From JBBDNV01 sp040877415 (lineage in GTDB: Bacteria; Planctomycetota; Planctomycetia; Pirellulales; PALSA-1355), in NCBI GenBank assembly GCA_040877415.1, contig JBBDNV010000112.1, positions 26,060 through 90,059 of the forward strand: a stretch of 64,000 nt of DNA. The letters are read 5' to 3'. Made by a program: the position numbers and the translations under genes. The notes under the pieces were generated by a model that was given only the letters and a program-made list of their open reading frames with translations, was not told the DNA's origin and searched no databases. Numbering within the stretch: position 1 is the stretch's first letter; the number at the start of each line of letters is the position of its first letter. Positions 24,653 to 33,807 of the stretch are shown here, piece after piece.

Positions 24653-27634
24653 CTACTTCGGCGCCTCGGCGGCTTCGACGGTCAGGGCCACGGTCTGGCT
24701 GACCGACAGGTCCTGGCCGTTGAACTTCGCGGTCGCCTGTACGTTGAAGCTGTAGGTGCCCGGCTTGGCGTCCGGGCCGATTTCGACAGCCAGCTTGCCG
24801 TCGGCCTGGCCGGCGGCGATCGTCGCGTCGGCCACCTTGAAATCCTTTTCGGCGCTCGCGGGAGTGGTTTTGATCTGCACGGCGTCGGCAAAGCCGTAAA
24901 GGCGGGTGATCTTCACGGGCACCTCGATTGTCGCGCCGGGCTTGCCGGCGGCGGGGGCGGTTGCTGCAATCGCGATCGGCGCGTCGGTGACTTTGAGCGT
25001 GACGGTTGCCGAAGGCGCAGCGACGTTGATGTTTTTGGGTTTGGCCTGTTCCGTGGCGGCGGCCACTTGTTTGTCGACGCTTTGTTGCACTTCGGTCGCT
25101 TCCTTAACCTTGGCTTCGGCTTCGGCGGCGGATTTTTCAGCCGCGGCCTTGGCTTCCGCGGCGGCCTTGGCGAGCGCTTCCGCTTCGGCCATCGCTTTGT
25201 CGGCGGCGGCTTTGGCGTCGGCGGCTTCCTTGGCCTTGGCCGCCGCGTCTTCGGCGGCTTTGGCGGCGGCGGCGGCGGCCGCGCGCGCTTTTTCGAGCGC
25301 GGCGGCCATGTCGGCGGCCTGCTTATCGGCCGCGGCCTTGCCCTCGCCCGCGGCTTTCGCCGTCGCGCCGCGTTCGGCCACGATCTTGTCCACTGCCGCC
25401 TTGCGGTCCTGCGCCTCTTTCACCGCTTCGGGATTGCGCGAGTAGCTGACCTGCGTGGTGCCGAGCAGCGAGAACGAATACGTGCCCGGCGGCGTGTTGG
25501 GCGGCAAACTGATATCGAGTTTGCCCTCGGTCGTTTTTTCATCGAGCGTGATGCTGGGCGGCTTGACGTTGGGGGGCAGCAGATTCGGCACCAGCGCCAC
25601 GTTGCCCTTGAAATCGCCGCGGCGCACCAGCTTGACCGGCACTTGCACCGTGCCCGCCCTGCACATTTCCAGCACGGTGTTCTGGCCCGCGTCGACAAAG
25701 AAGGCCGCCGTTTCGCCGCCGCTGACCGCCACGGCCAGATTGCGCGCGAGTCTTGAGCGCTCCGTCACCTGGTTGATCTGGCCGCCCCAAACCATGGTGG
25801 CGGTTCGCGCGGGCCTGATGACTTCGGCGTCGCCGATCTTGGCCTTGCCCACGACCGTGAGCAGGCTCATCGATTCCGGCGCGTCTTCGGCCGCGGCCAG
25901 CACGAGCACGCCGGCATCCTGGCCCGGCCCGATCGTCACCGGCGCGCATGAAACGCCCTGCGGCAACCCGGCCATCGTCACGTGGACTTCGCCCTCGAAC
26001 CCGTCGCGGCGAAACACGACGACGTCCACCAGCTCCGTGCCTCCTTTGCGCAACAGGGGGCTCCACACGGTGGGCGGGTTTAGATTCGGATCGTTGCTAA
26101 TCGGCAGCAACCGGGGCTTGGCCACCAGGCGAAAATCGGGCCGCGCCGGACGGATCGAGAGCCGATAGATGAGCCGTGGATCGGGCCGCGTGTAAGTGGC
26201 CTGGTTGCGCACCAGGATCCGATACGTCCCGTCGGCCGGCGCCACGAAGCTGAACGCCGGATCATCGGTCCTCAAATCGTAGATCGGCGTCCCGCGGCGC
26301 ACCTGGCTGGCGGGATTGTCGAGATAGTCGTCGACGGCACTCACGTCGCTGACTTGCTCTTCTTGCTTGTCGTTTTTGGTGACCTGCTGCACGAGCAAAT
26401 ACGGATCGGTCGGCAGCCCCATGCGCTGCGAAAACACTTCCATCCACAGCGCTTCGCCTTTTTTGGCCTCGATCGTGACCCAATCGCGATCGGTCTCTGG
26501 ATAGAACCGCCCGGCGTATTCACACGGAGCGGCGACGGCGTTGGCCTTGGCAGGCTCGTCATTCGGCTCCTGCTCGGCGACAACCGGCACGGTGGCGAAA
26601 CCCAAAAGCACGCTGTTGGTCAGACCCTGGGGCGCCGCCAGGCGATACGACATTCCATCGATCCCCGATTCGTCGGGCTCGACCACGGAATTGAAATCGA
26701 GATCGTCGACGCTCCCGTCGGCCGGCAGCGCGATCTCGACGTCCAGCGACTCCAGCGGCTTGCCGTCGGCCGCCGCCACGCCGGCCGGTTTGCCGCCGGG
26801 CAAATTGCGCCCGTAGAGCGTGTAGGTGTTTTTGGAACCGGGCAAGCCGGCGGGCGGGAAAGCGAAGTCCAGGTACGCGTCGGCGCCGATCGCCAGGCGG
26901 TAGAAATACTCGCCGCTTCCGGCGTATAGAAAATCGTGTACTTCGACGTAGTAGTCGCCGTCGGCCGGCGCCGTGAAATCCACGAGCGGATCGCGCCGGT
27001 TCGCGTCCCGGCTGCGATCCAGCTCCTTGCCCGCCGCGTCGTACAAGACGAGCGAGGCGTCCATCCGCGAGTCGATGCGGTAGGCCCAGCAGTCGATGAT
27101 CACGCGCTGGCCGCTTTTGACGGTGATCTTGTAATAGTCCTCGTCGTTAGCTCCGTTCGATTGGCCGTTGACGATCGTGCCGAGCGGCACCGCGGTGGCT
27201 TGTTCGCGGGTGTTGTTGGGCTCTTTTTCGACCAGCTCGTCGCGGGCGCCGATCACGAAGGAGCGCGGATTCGACACGCCGTATTGGCCGATGGCCCGGA
27301 CTTCGCAAATACCCGGTTTGGCTTCCGCGGCGATCGTGAGCGTGAATTGTCCCGGCACCGGCTGCGGGCCTTCCTGGCCCAAGGCGGGCGGCTGCGTTTT
27401 CTGCACGGCCGTAATCGCCGGATCGGAAAAGTGCAGCTTCGAGACTTTTTCCAGATCGTCTCCCGCGATCGTGACGTCCACCGTCGTTGCTTGTTTTCCG
27501 CCGGCTGGAAAGACGGAGGAGAGCCGCGCCACGGGCAGCGTCTGGGCGGCCGCCTGGTCGGCGATTGACGCCGCCAGAGCTGCCAACACGACGGCGCAAT
27601 AACGTGTTAAGTGGGGGGCGATTTGGGGGCGCAT
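24653..27634 (-). CDS. PPC-domain surface protein with Ala-rich coiled-coil insert
   Basis: A 993-residue secreted protein. Signal peptide ends LAASIADQAAA. Bacterial pre-peptidase C-terminal (PPC) beta-sandwich domains lie near residues 165-250 (EDYYKITVKSGQRVIIDCWA, YYVEVHDFLYAGSGEY) and near 385-490 (DRDWVTIEAKKGEALWMEV, DGTYRILVRNQ). Ig-like beta domains follow. Residues about 740-850 are a highly charged alanine-rich coiled coil (runs of AKAAAEAKAAAEKSAAEAEA), then another beta domain closes the protein. GGAGGT six bases before the ATG at 27634 sets the start; upstream in-frame sequence is not coding. Probably a large surface or adhesion protein. Confidence 0.75.
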   Translation of the reverse strand: MRPQIAPHLTRYCAVVLAALAASIADQAAAQTLPVARLSSVFPAGGKQATTVDVTIAGDDLEKVSKLHFSDPAITAVQKTQPPALGQEGPQPVPGQFTLTIAAEAKPGICEVRAIGQYGVSNPRSFVIGARDELVEKEPNNTREQATAVPLGTIVNGQSNGANDEDYYKITVKSGQRVIIDCWAYRIDSRMDASLVLYDAAGKELDRSRDANRRDPLVDFTAPADGDYYVEVHDFLYAGSGEYFYRLAIGADAYLDFAFPPAGLPGSKNTYTLYGRNLPGGKPAGVAAADGKPLESLDVEIALPADGSVDDLDFNSVVEPDESGIDGMSYRLAAPQGLTNSVLLGFATVPVVAEQEPNDEPAKANAVAAPCEYAGRFYPETDRDWVTIEAKKGEALWMEVFSQRMGLPTDPYLLVQQVTKNDKQEEQVSDVSAVDDYLDNPASQVRRGTPIYDLRTDDPAFSFVAPADGTYRILVRNQATYTRPDPRLIYRLSIRPARPDFRLVAKPRLLPISNDPNLNPPTVWSPLLRKGGTELVDVVVFRRDGFEGEVHVTMAGLPQGVSCAPVTIGPGQDAGVLVLAAAEDAPESMSLLTVVGKAKIGDAEVIRPARTATMVWGGQINQVTERSRLARNLAVAVSGGETAAFFVDAGQNTVLEMCRAGTVQVPVKLVRRGDFKGNVALVPNLLPPNVKPPSITLDEKTTEGKLDISLPPNTPPGTYSFSLLGTTQVSYSRNPEAVKEAQDRKAAVDKIVAERGATAKAAGEGKAAADKQAADMAAALEKARAAAAAAAKAAEDAAAKAKEAADAKAAADKAMAEAEALAKAAAEAKAAAEKSAAEAEAKVKEATEVQQSVDKQVAAATEQAKPKNINVAAPSATVTLKVTDAPIAIAATAPAAGKPGATIEVPVKITRLYGFADAVQIKTTPASAEKDFKVADATIAAGQADGKLAVEIGPDAKPGTYSFNVQATAKFNGQDLSVSQTVALTVEAAEAPK

Positions 27635-27945
27635 GTTAGACCTCCGGTTGGTCGTGAACCTCGCGTGGGTGGTGGGCCGTTGGTCGTCAATTCGGGGTGT
27701 GTCGAAAGGCGGGTCGCGGCGCCCCAAATTCGCCGAGAAGGGCACGCGTTTGCGTGCGCTTCCGGCGACCGAAAAGGGCGCCTGGGCAGGTGCTTCCGAT
27801 TATGGTCCGCCGGCCCGCCGAATGCAAGAACGATCGGGGCCGCAAGGGCAGCGGGCAAGGCAGCGGTTTTTCCTTGTGTGGCGCCGCCGCGGTCGGCTAA
27901 ACTCTCGCTCCTTCGTTCACCGCGCCGCGCCCGCGGACAACAGCC
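27635..27945. other. Divergent intergenic region, 311 bp
   Basis: It separates the PPC gene from the dehydrogenase gene. No repeat or structured element stands out. Confidence 0.55.
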
Positions 27946-28941
27946 ATGAGCACGCGCCCCCGCGTTGTGATTACCGACTTCGTCGCCGGCCCGCTCGAAA
28001 CCGAACGGGGCATCCTGGGCGACGTGGCCGAGGTGGCGGCGCTTGGCGCCACGAACGAGGATCAAATCGCGGGGCGCATCGAGGACGCCGACGCGATCAT
28101 GATGTACCACACCATTTCGATCAGCGGGAAAACGATCAACCGGCTTAAGCACTGTAAACTGATCGTGCGCTGCGGCGTGGGCTACGACAACGTCGATTGG
28201 CGATTGGCCCGCCGGCGCGGCATCGACGTGTGCAACGTGCCCGACTACGGGACCGAGGACGTGGCCGATACGGCCATCGGCATGATGCTGGCCCTGACTC
28301 GCGGGATCGCGCTTTACAATTCGCGGCTGCGCAATCGGCAGGGCGAGTGGGGCTACCAGCAGGCACAGCCGGTGTGGCGGCTGCGCGGGCGCGTGTTTGG
28401 GATCATCGGACTGGGGCGCATCGGCACGGCCGCGGCGCTGCGGGCCAAAGCGCTGGGAATGAACGTCGTGTTTTACGATCCGTACGTCCCCGACGGCCGC
28501 GACAAGGCGCTCGGCGTGCGACGGGTCGAAACGTTCGACGAGCTGTTGGCCGCCAGCCACGTGCTCAGCCTTCACTGCCCTCTCACGGACGAGACCCATC
28601 ACATGATCCGCGCCGAAACGATAGCCGCCATGAAGCGCGGTTCGTTTCTGGTGAACACGGCCCGCGGCGGCGTGGCGGACGCGGCGGCGATTGCCGAGGC
28701 GATTGCGTCGGGGCACCTGGCCGGGGCCGGTATCGACGTGCTGGAAGAGGAGCCGCCGCCGGACGACCATCCGCTTTTGGTTGCCTGGCGCGATCCGGCG
28801 CATGCGGCGCACCACCGGGTCATCATCAACCCGCACGCCGCCTTCTACAGCGAAGAAGGTTTTGAGGACATGAGAATCAAGGGAAGCCAAACCTGCCGCC
28901 GCGCCCTGTTGGGCCAGCCGCTGCGTAACGTCGTGAATTAA
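27946..28941 (+). CDS. D-2-hydroxyacid dehydrogenase, CtBP/PGDH-like
   Basis: A 331-residue NAD-dependent D-isomer 2-hydroxyacid dehydrogenase, of the group related to phosphoglycerate dehydrogenase and CtBP. The Rossmann glycine motif is GIIGLGRIGTAAALRAKAL. Catalytic residues are in place: Arg in FLVNTARGGVADA (near 240), Glu in VLEEEPPPDDHPL (near 268) and His in IINPHAAFYSEEG (near 297). RCGVGYDNVDW is family-typical. The missing ACT domain argues against the long SerA form. Substrate unknown. A divergent PPC gene lies upstream with no shared operon. Confidence 0.88.
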   Translation: MSTRPRVVITDFVAGPLETERGILGDVAEVAALGATNEDQIAGRIEDADAIMMYHTISISGKTINRLKHCKLIVRCGVGYDNVDWRLARRRGIDVCNVPDYGTEDVADTAIGMMLALTRGIALYNSRLRNRQGEWGYQQAQPVWRLRGRVFGIIGLGRIGTAAALRAKALGMNVVFYDPYVPDGRDKALGVRRVETFDELLAASHVLSLHCPLTDETHHMIRAETIAAMKRGSFLVNTARGGVADAAAIAEAIASGHLAGAGIDVLEEEPPPDDHPLLVAWRDPAHAAHHRVIINPHAAFYSEEGFEDMRIKGSQTCRRALLGQPLRNVVN

Positions 28942-29135
28942 TATTTTGAGGGTCTGGCCCAGATTCCAGATATAGACGAAGAATAGATGTGGGTTCGTCG
29001 CTGGGATCTGACGACGAGTTTATCTATATTACTCGTATTCGGTGGCTGTCACGTTTTTCATCCGACCGCGAACCATCTGCTCCCCATGCGACTTGCCGCA
29101 ACGCCTCGCGTGGGGTCCTTCGGGAGAAAACCGCG

Positions 29136-29411
29136 ATGAACTTTGAAGGACACGTCGAGAACGGCATGGTCGTCCTGGATCAACCGCTGCCTCTGCCGGA
29201 CGGCACTCCGGTGCGCGTGGAGCCGATCACGCCCACGGCCGGCGACTTCTGGGAATCGCGTTCCCTGGACGAGTTGGCCCTGCGGCAAGGAATATCCGCG
29301 CCAGGTTCGCCCGACGAAATGCGCGGTGGCTGGCCCGCGGATGAGTTGAACGACGACTTCGAGCAAGCCTTCCTCCGCTGGCGCGCGGGCGAGCTGGAGT
29401 TGCGCGCATGA
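29136..29411 (+). CDS. Small antitoxin-like protein
   Basis: A 91-residue protein beginning MNFEGHVENGMVVLDQPLPL with PDGTPVRVEPI, a compact beta-hairpin start seen in small antitoxin-type proteins (AbrB-like/DUF104 style) that precede PIN toxins. Its stop codon overlaps the ATG of the toxin-like frame (ATGA), the usual coupling of such pairs. SD GGAG sits nine bases before the ATG. Because the toxin frame downstream is broken, this gene may be an orphan antitoxin. Family is inferred from the N-terminal pattern and context. Confidence 0.6.
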   Translation: MNFEGHVENGMVVLDQPLPLPDGTPVRVEPITPTAGDFWESRSLDELALRQGISAPGSPDEMRGGWPADELNDDFEQAFLRWRAGELELRA

Positions 29412-29637
29412 GTGATTCCTTGCTGCTGGACACGGACGTGGCGAGCTACTTGTTCAAGAACAGCCCAGTGCAAAGCCGTTCCGGCCGCTGCTCAAAGGCA
29501 AACGTCCGGCGCTGGCGTTCGTCTCGGTCGCCGAACGGCAAGCCGAACATCATCACCGGATGACGTTTCAGGATGAGCTGCGCCAATTGTTCGCGCGACA
29601 TGGAATTCAGGTGGACGAGCGCTATCTGTGGTCCTGA
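29408..29637 (+). pseudogene. Broken PIN-domain (VapC-like) toxin remnant
   Basis: The frame starting at 29408 reads MSDSLLLDTDVASYLFKNSP, the PIN-domain opening with the first catalytic Asp (LDTDV). Soon after, the frame goes off, while another frame from 29470 reads FRPLLKGKRPALAFVSVAE, which is PIN-like continuation. That frame runs to a stop at 29637. One reading-frame shift near 29465-29470 explains the two parts, and the product is short (about 75 codons) compared with about 130 for VapC, so an internal deletion is also likely. The antitoxin-like gene immediately upstream overlaps the start. Confidence 0.65.
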
Positions 29638-29681
29638 TTTGTCGCGCCCTTGCAGGGCTTGGCGGTTCGTGGCGCCCGGTT

Positions 29682-29702
29682 GCCCAGGCCGCTGGCCTGG
29701 GC
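29682..29702. repeat. Perfect 9-bp-stem hairpin
   Basis: GCCCAGGCC, loop GCT, GGCCTGGGC. It lies between the toxin remnant and eutC, about 110 bases past the eutC stop on the eutC strand. It looks like a REP-type element; it could also stop transcription, but there is no T run. Confidence 0.6.
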
Positions 29703-29812
29703 TGGCCTGTTTGACGCCCGCGGCGTCGGAGCAAGAAATCGCCTTCCCTACCCCTATCACTCCTGGGCCGCTACGCGGCCGCGTGCCGTCGCAGATGTGT
29801 AGAACAACGGGG

Positions 29813-30619
29813 TCAATGACCCCGGCTACAGGGGTCGTTGGGCAGTTGTTCCTTGATTGCCACGCCGCTGGTCTGCTCTGTGCGCATTTGGTGGGCCAAG
29901 GCCAGGATGCGGGCGGCGGCCGCTTCGGGTGGGACGCCGCGGGGGTGAATGTTCGAAACCAGATTGCGTTGGGCGTCGGTGTGGCCGGTGCGCGGGCGAT
30001 AGGCCATGTAGGCCGAAAGACTTTCGGCCGTCGCCAGCCCGGGACGCTCGCCGATCAAAAGCACCGCGACCCGCGGGTCGACGAGGTCGCCGATTTCGTT
30101 GAGAATGCCGACGCGGCAATAGCGAATCGCCAGCGGCCGCCCGAACGACCAGCCGCGCTCGAGGGCGCCCTCTTGCAACAGCGGCAACAGCGCCGGCACT
30201 TGCGCGGCCACGGCGCCGGCGCTCAGCCCGTCGCCGATCACGACCTGCAAATCGGTCCCCTTGGGGCACTGGGCGGAAATCGTCTGTCGAGCCTGCGGGC
30301 TGAGCTTGCGTCCCAAATCGGGCCGCATGAGAAACTGCGACTTGTCGGCCGCCAGCGTCGTCACTTCGAACAATCGCGTGCGGCGCACGAATTCGGCGCC
30401 GAAGTCGCGCTCGATGTCCATCTCGGCCTGCACCGCGTCGACGGCCGCCGCGTGATCTTCGCGCAGCGTGAGCTGCGTTTCGGTGCGATAGGCCGGCCCG
30501 GCCCGCCCCACCACCAATCGAGCCGGCGTGCGCGCCCGCAAGGCTTCGAGGGCTTTGGCCGTCGCGTCGGGCAAGGCCACGTGCTGGGGGCCGGTTTTCC
30601 TGCGAATGTCGCGCGGCAT
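29813..30619 (-). CDS. eutC: Ethanolamine ammonia-lyase small subunit
   Basis: A 268-residue light subunit of B12-dependent ethanolamine ammonia-lyase, which converts ethanolamine to acetaldehyde and ammonia. Family signatures include ARLVVGRAGPAYRTETQLTL, DLGRKLSPQARQTI, DLQVVIGDGLSAGAVAAQVP and AVLLIGERPGLATAESLSAY. The ATG at 30619 lies 14 bases after the eutB stop. The C-terminal codons (NDPCSRGH) run through a palindromic repeat GGGGTCA/TGACCCC at 29809-29823, so the last residues look like added sequence. No eutA reactivase or shell proteins are seen nearby. Confidence 0.9.
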   Translation of the reverse strand: MPRDIRRKTGPQHVALPDATAKALEALRARTPARLVVGRAGPAYRTETQLTLREDHAAAVDAVQAEMDIERDFGAEFVRRTRLFEVTTLAADKSQFLMRPDLGRKLSPQARQTISAQCPKGTDLQVVIGDGLSAGAVAAQVPALLPLLQEGALERGWSFGRPLAIRYCRVGILNEIGDLVDPRVAVLLIGERPGLATAESLSAYMAYRPRTGHTDAQRNLVSNIHPRGVPPEAAAARILALAHQMRTEQTSGVAIKEQLPNDPCSRGH

Positions 30620-30633
30620 CGGGCGTTTGCGCC

Positions 30634-32052
30634 TCACCTGGCGGTCAGGGGATCGTTGAGCACGCTTTGCAATTGTCCGATGAGCGGATGGCGGGCCGGT
30701 TCCGAGAGGACCAGTTGGCCGCCGGCAAAAATGCCGCGCTCTTCGAGCCACGCCAAAAACTCCGGCGCGGGCGCGAGCCCGAACAGCTTGCGCATCGCCG
30801 CGCCGTCGTGGAAGCTGGTCGACTGGTAGCTGAGCATCACGTCGTCGGCGCACGGCACTCCCATGAAGTAGTTGCAGCCGGCGGCGGTCATCAGCAGCAT
30901 CAGGTTTTCGGCCGAATTCTGATCGGCGGCCGCGTGGTTCGTATAACACACGTCGCATCCCATCGGCAGCCCGAGCAGCTTGCCCATGAAGTGATCCTCG
31001 AGCCCGGCCCGCGTGATTTGACGCTCGTCGTAGAGATACTCTGGGCCGATAAATCCCACGACCGAGTTGACCAGGAACGGATCGAACGCCCGGGCCACGC
31101 CGTAGGCCCGCGCTTCGAGCGTCAGTTGATCGACGCCGTGATGCGCTTCGGCCGAGAGCGCGCTTCCCTGGCCGGTTTCGAAATACATCACGTTCTGACC
31201 GACCCAGGGCACGTCGCGCGATCGGTGATGTTCCAAAACGCGCTCTTGCCCTTCGCGGAGCATGGCCAGATTGATGCCGAAACTGGAGTTGGCCGCTTCG
31301 GTGCCCGCGACCGATTGAAACAACAGATCGACCGGCGCGCCGCGCGCAAGCGCCGCCAGTTGCGTGGTGACGTGGGCCAGGCAGCAGTGCTGGGTCGGCG
31401 CGCCGGTCAGGGAAATCAATCGATCGAGTGAGCGCAAGATGCCGCACACGGTATCGACCGATTCGATGGCGGGATTGACCCCGATCACCGCGTCGCCGCA
31501 GCCGTACAAGAGGCCGTCGACGGCCGAAAGCAGAATGCCCCCCAGGTCGTCGGCCGGATGATTCGGCTGCAAGCGGATGCCGAGCACGCCGCGCTGGCCC
31601 ATGGTGTTGCGGCAGCGCGTGACGTTGCGAATCTTGGCGGCCACGAGCACCAGGTCCTTGTTGCTCATCAGTTTGGCGGCGGCCGCGGCGATTTCGGGGG
31701 TGACGGCCCGGTGGATTGCGGCGAGCCGGGCTTGGTCGGTGGCGTCGTCCAGGAGCCATTCGCGGAACTGGCCCACCGTCAGGCTCGCGATTTCGGCGAA
31801 CGCGGTCCTGTCGTGGGTCTCGAGGATGAGCCTTGTGACTTCGTCCGTGTCGGGATCGACGAGCGGCTGGTCGACGATTTCGCTCAAGCGGACGTCGGCC
31901 AGCGCCCACTTGGCGGCCACGCGCTCGCGCTGGGTTCGGGCCGCGATTTCGGCCAGCGCGTCGCCCGATTTCTCTTCGTTGGCCTTGGCCAACAGCTCGC
32001 GCAAGCTGGCAAACGTAAAGCGCTGGCCGCGAACCGTGCTGTGAAAGGGCAT
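30634..32052 (-). CDS. eutB: Ethanolamine ammonia-lyase large subunit
   Basis: A 472-residue heavy subunit, carrying the active-site barrel. Signatures include MSNKDLVLVAAKIRNVTRCRN, RLQPNHPADDLGGILLSAVD, FQSVAGTEAANSSFGIN, YFETGQGSALSAEAHHGVDQ and MGCDVCYTNHAAADQNSAEN. Length is slightly above the usual ~455. The chosen ATG is at 32052 (MPFHSTVRGQRF). It is the first gene of eutB-eutC. No cobalamin-riboswitch-like structure was seen in the ~120-base divergent gap to the GMC oxidoreductase. Confidence 0.93.
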   Translation of the reverse strand: MPFHSTVRGQRFTFASLRELLAKANEEKSGDALAEIAARTQRERVAAKWALADVRLSEIVDQPLVDPDTDEVTRLILETHDRTAFAEIASLTVGQFREWLLDDATDQARLAAIHRAVTPEIAAAAAKLMSNKDLVLVAAKIRNVTRCRNTMGQRGVLGIRLQPNHPADDLGGILLSAVDGLLYGCGDAVIGVNPAIESVDTVCGILRSLDRLISLTGAPTQHCCLAHVTTQLAALARGAPVDLLFQSVAGTEAANSSFGINLAMLREGQERVLEHHRSRDVPWVGQNVMYFETGQGSALSAEAHHGVDQLTLEARAYGVARAFDPFLVNSVVGFIGPEYLYDERQITRAGLEDHFMGKLLGLPMGCDVCYTNHAAADQNSAENLMLLMTAAGCNYFMGVPCADDVMLSYQSTSFHDGAAMRKLFGLAPAPEFLAWLEERGIFAGGQLVLSEPARHPLIGQLQSVLNDPLTAR

Positions 32053-32175
32053 GATCGGCTCTCGTTTCGGAGGCCGTATTTTAGTGTGCAGCGATGAGCA
32101 GGGACACCCGGACAGGCTAAACCGCAAGCGGCAGGGTTGCTTTTGCGGCCGAATGGGGCGTCAATAGGAAGCATG

Positions 32176-33807
32176 ATGGATGATGCGACGTCTTATGATT
32201 TCGACTATCTGATTGTCGGCTCGGGGTTCGGCGGCAGCGTGTCGGCGCTGCGGCTGTCGGAGAAGGGATACTCGGTCGGGGTGATCGAGCGCGGCAAGCG
32301 TTGGCGCAGCGAGGATTTTCCCAAGACGAATTGGAACCTCCGCAAGTTTCTCTGGGCGCCGGTTTTTCGCTGTTTCGGCATCCAGGCCATCACGATGCTG
32401 CGCGACGTGATGATTCTGCACGGCTGCGGCGTGGGCGGCGGAAGCCTCGTGTATGCCAATACGCTGCTGGTGCCGCCCGACAACGTCTTCGCCGATCCGC
32501 GCTGGAGCGCCCTGGGCAATTGGAAGCACAACCTTGCGCCGCATTACGCCACGGCCCAGCGGATGCTCGGCGTCACCACCGCGCCGTGCCCGACGGAGAC
32601 AGACCACATGCTGCGCGAGATCGCCTTTGAAATGAACCGCGGCGAGACGTACCACCCGACCGAGGTTGGCGTCTTTTTCGGCGAGCCGGGCCAGACCGTG
32701 CCCGATCCGTATTTCGAGGGCCGCGGCCCGGAGCGCACCGGCTGCATCCAGTGCGGCGGCTGCATGGTCGGCTGCCGGCACAACTCGAAGAACACGCTCG
32801 ACAAGAATTATCTCTACCTGGCCGAACGACTGGGCGCGCAAGTGATCGCCGAAAGCGAAGTGCTCGACATTCGCGAGATTCCCCGCGGCGGCTACGAAGT
32901 GGAGACGCGCAAAATCACCGATTGGCTTCTCAAGCGGCGCCGAACGTTTCGCTGCCGCGGCATCGTGCTTTCCGGCGGCGTGCTGGGCACGGTGCGGCTG
33001 TTGCTCAAGTGTAAAGAGCGCGGGTCGCTGGGGCGGCTTTCCGACCGGCTGGGCTCGTACGTGCGCACCAACAGCGAAGCGATCGTCGGGGCCACGAGCC
33101 GGCGCCGCGACGTCGACTATTCGCGCGGCATCGCCATCGCTTCCGGTTTCCATCCCAGCCCGGAGACGCACGTCGAGATGGTCCGCTACGGCAAAGGCCA
33201 GGATTTCATGTCCCTGTTGACGACGGTCCTGGTGGGTGGCGGTCCGCCCTGGCCCCGGCCGCTGCGCTGGCTGGGTGAAATCGTGCGCCATCCGTTCAAA
33301 TTTCTACGGGCGTCGAATCCCTTCGGCTGGGCCAGGCGGACGGGCATTCTGCTGGTCATGCAGTATTTGCCCAACCACATGAGCCTGAGCCTGCGGCGGC
33401 GCTGGTTCTGGCCGTTTGCCAAAAAGATGGACTCGGTATGGGATTCGCCCGAAAAGGTGCCCAAATTTTTTCCCATCGCCAACGAAGTGGCCCAGCGTTT
33501 GGCGGCCAAGATGGACGGCGAACCGGGAGGCTTAATAGGCGAAGTTCTGTTCAATGTCTCGTCGACGGCGCATATTTTGGGGGGCTGCCCGATGGGCGCC
33601 GACGCCTCGCAAGGCGTCATCGACAAATATGGCCGGGTGTTCGGATATGATAACTTTTACATTGCCGACGGGTCGGTCGTGCCGGTCAACCTGAGCGTCA
33701 ATCCGAGCCTGACGATTTGTGCCCTGAGCGAATGGATCGCCAGCCACGTGCCGGCGAAACAGACCGCCGCCGCCCACCAGCAAAAAGGTGCCGCATGTCA
33801 ACCTTAG
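32176..33807 (+). CDS. GMC/cholesterol-oxidase-like FAD oxidoreductase with four-Cys cluster
   Basis: A 543-residue flavoprotein of the GMC family. The FAD-binding motif is LIVGSGFGGSVSALRLSEKG, with HGCGVGGGSLVYANTLL after it and the C-terminal TAHILGGCPMGAD and FYIADGSVVP...LSVNPS region. Residues about 190-200 contain CIQCGGCMVGC followed by KNTLDKNYL, a ferredoxin-like cysteine set. The ATG at 32176 (or 32173) has AGGAA upstream. The aldehyde dehydrogenase start overlaps its end by 13 bases, so the two are coupled. It would oxidise an alcohol to an aldehyde for the partner to remove; substrate unknown. Confidence 0.85.
   Translation: MDDATSYDFDYLIVGSGFGGSVSALRLSEKGYSVGVIERGKRWRSEDFPKTNWNLRKFLWAPVFRCFGIQAITMLRDVMILHGCGVGGGSLVYANTLLVPPDNVFADPRWSALGNWKHNLAPHYATAQRMLGVTTAPCPTETDHMLREIAFEMNRGETYHPTEVGVFFGEPGQTVPDPYFEGRGPERTGCIQCGGCMVGCRHNSKNTLDKNYLYLAERLGAQVIAESEVLDIREIPRGGYEVETRKITDWLLKRRRTFRCRGIVLSGGVLGTVRLLLKCKERGSLGRLSDRLGSYVRTNSEAIVGATSRRRDVDYSRGIAIASGFHPSPETHVEMVRYGKGQDFMSLLTTVLVGGGPPWPRPLRWLGEIVRHPFKFLRASNPFGWARRTGILLVMQYLPNHMSLSLRRRWFWPFAKKMDSVWDSPEKVPKFFPIANEVAQRLAAKMDGEPGGLIGEVLFNVSSTAHILGGCPMGADASQGVIDKYGRVFGYDNFYIADGSVVPVNLSVNPSLTICALSEWIASHVPAKQTAAAHQQKGAACQP

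Noticed and set aside
25067..25756. Gly/Arg/Phe-rich plus-strand frame
   Set aside because: It is the antisense shadow of the alanine-rich coiled coil in the PPC protein.
32053..32175. Cobalamin riboswitch before eutB
   Set aside because: The gap is only about 120 bases and no B12-box-like sequence or multi-stem fold was visible.
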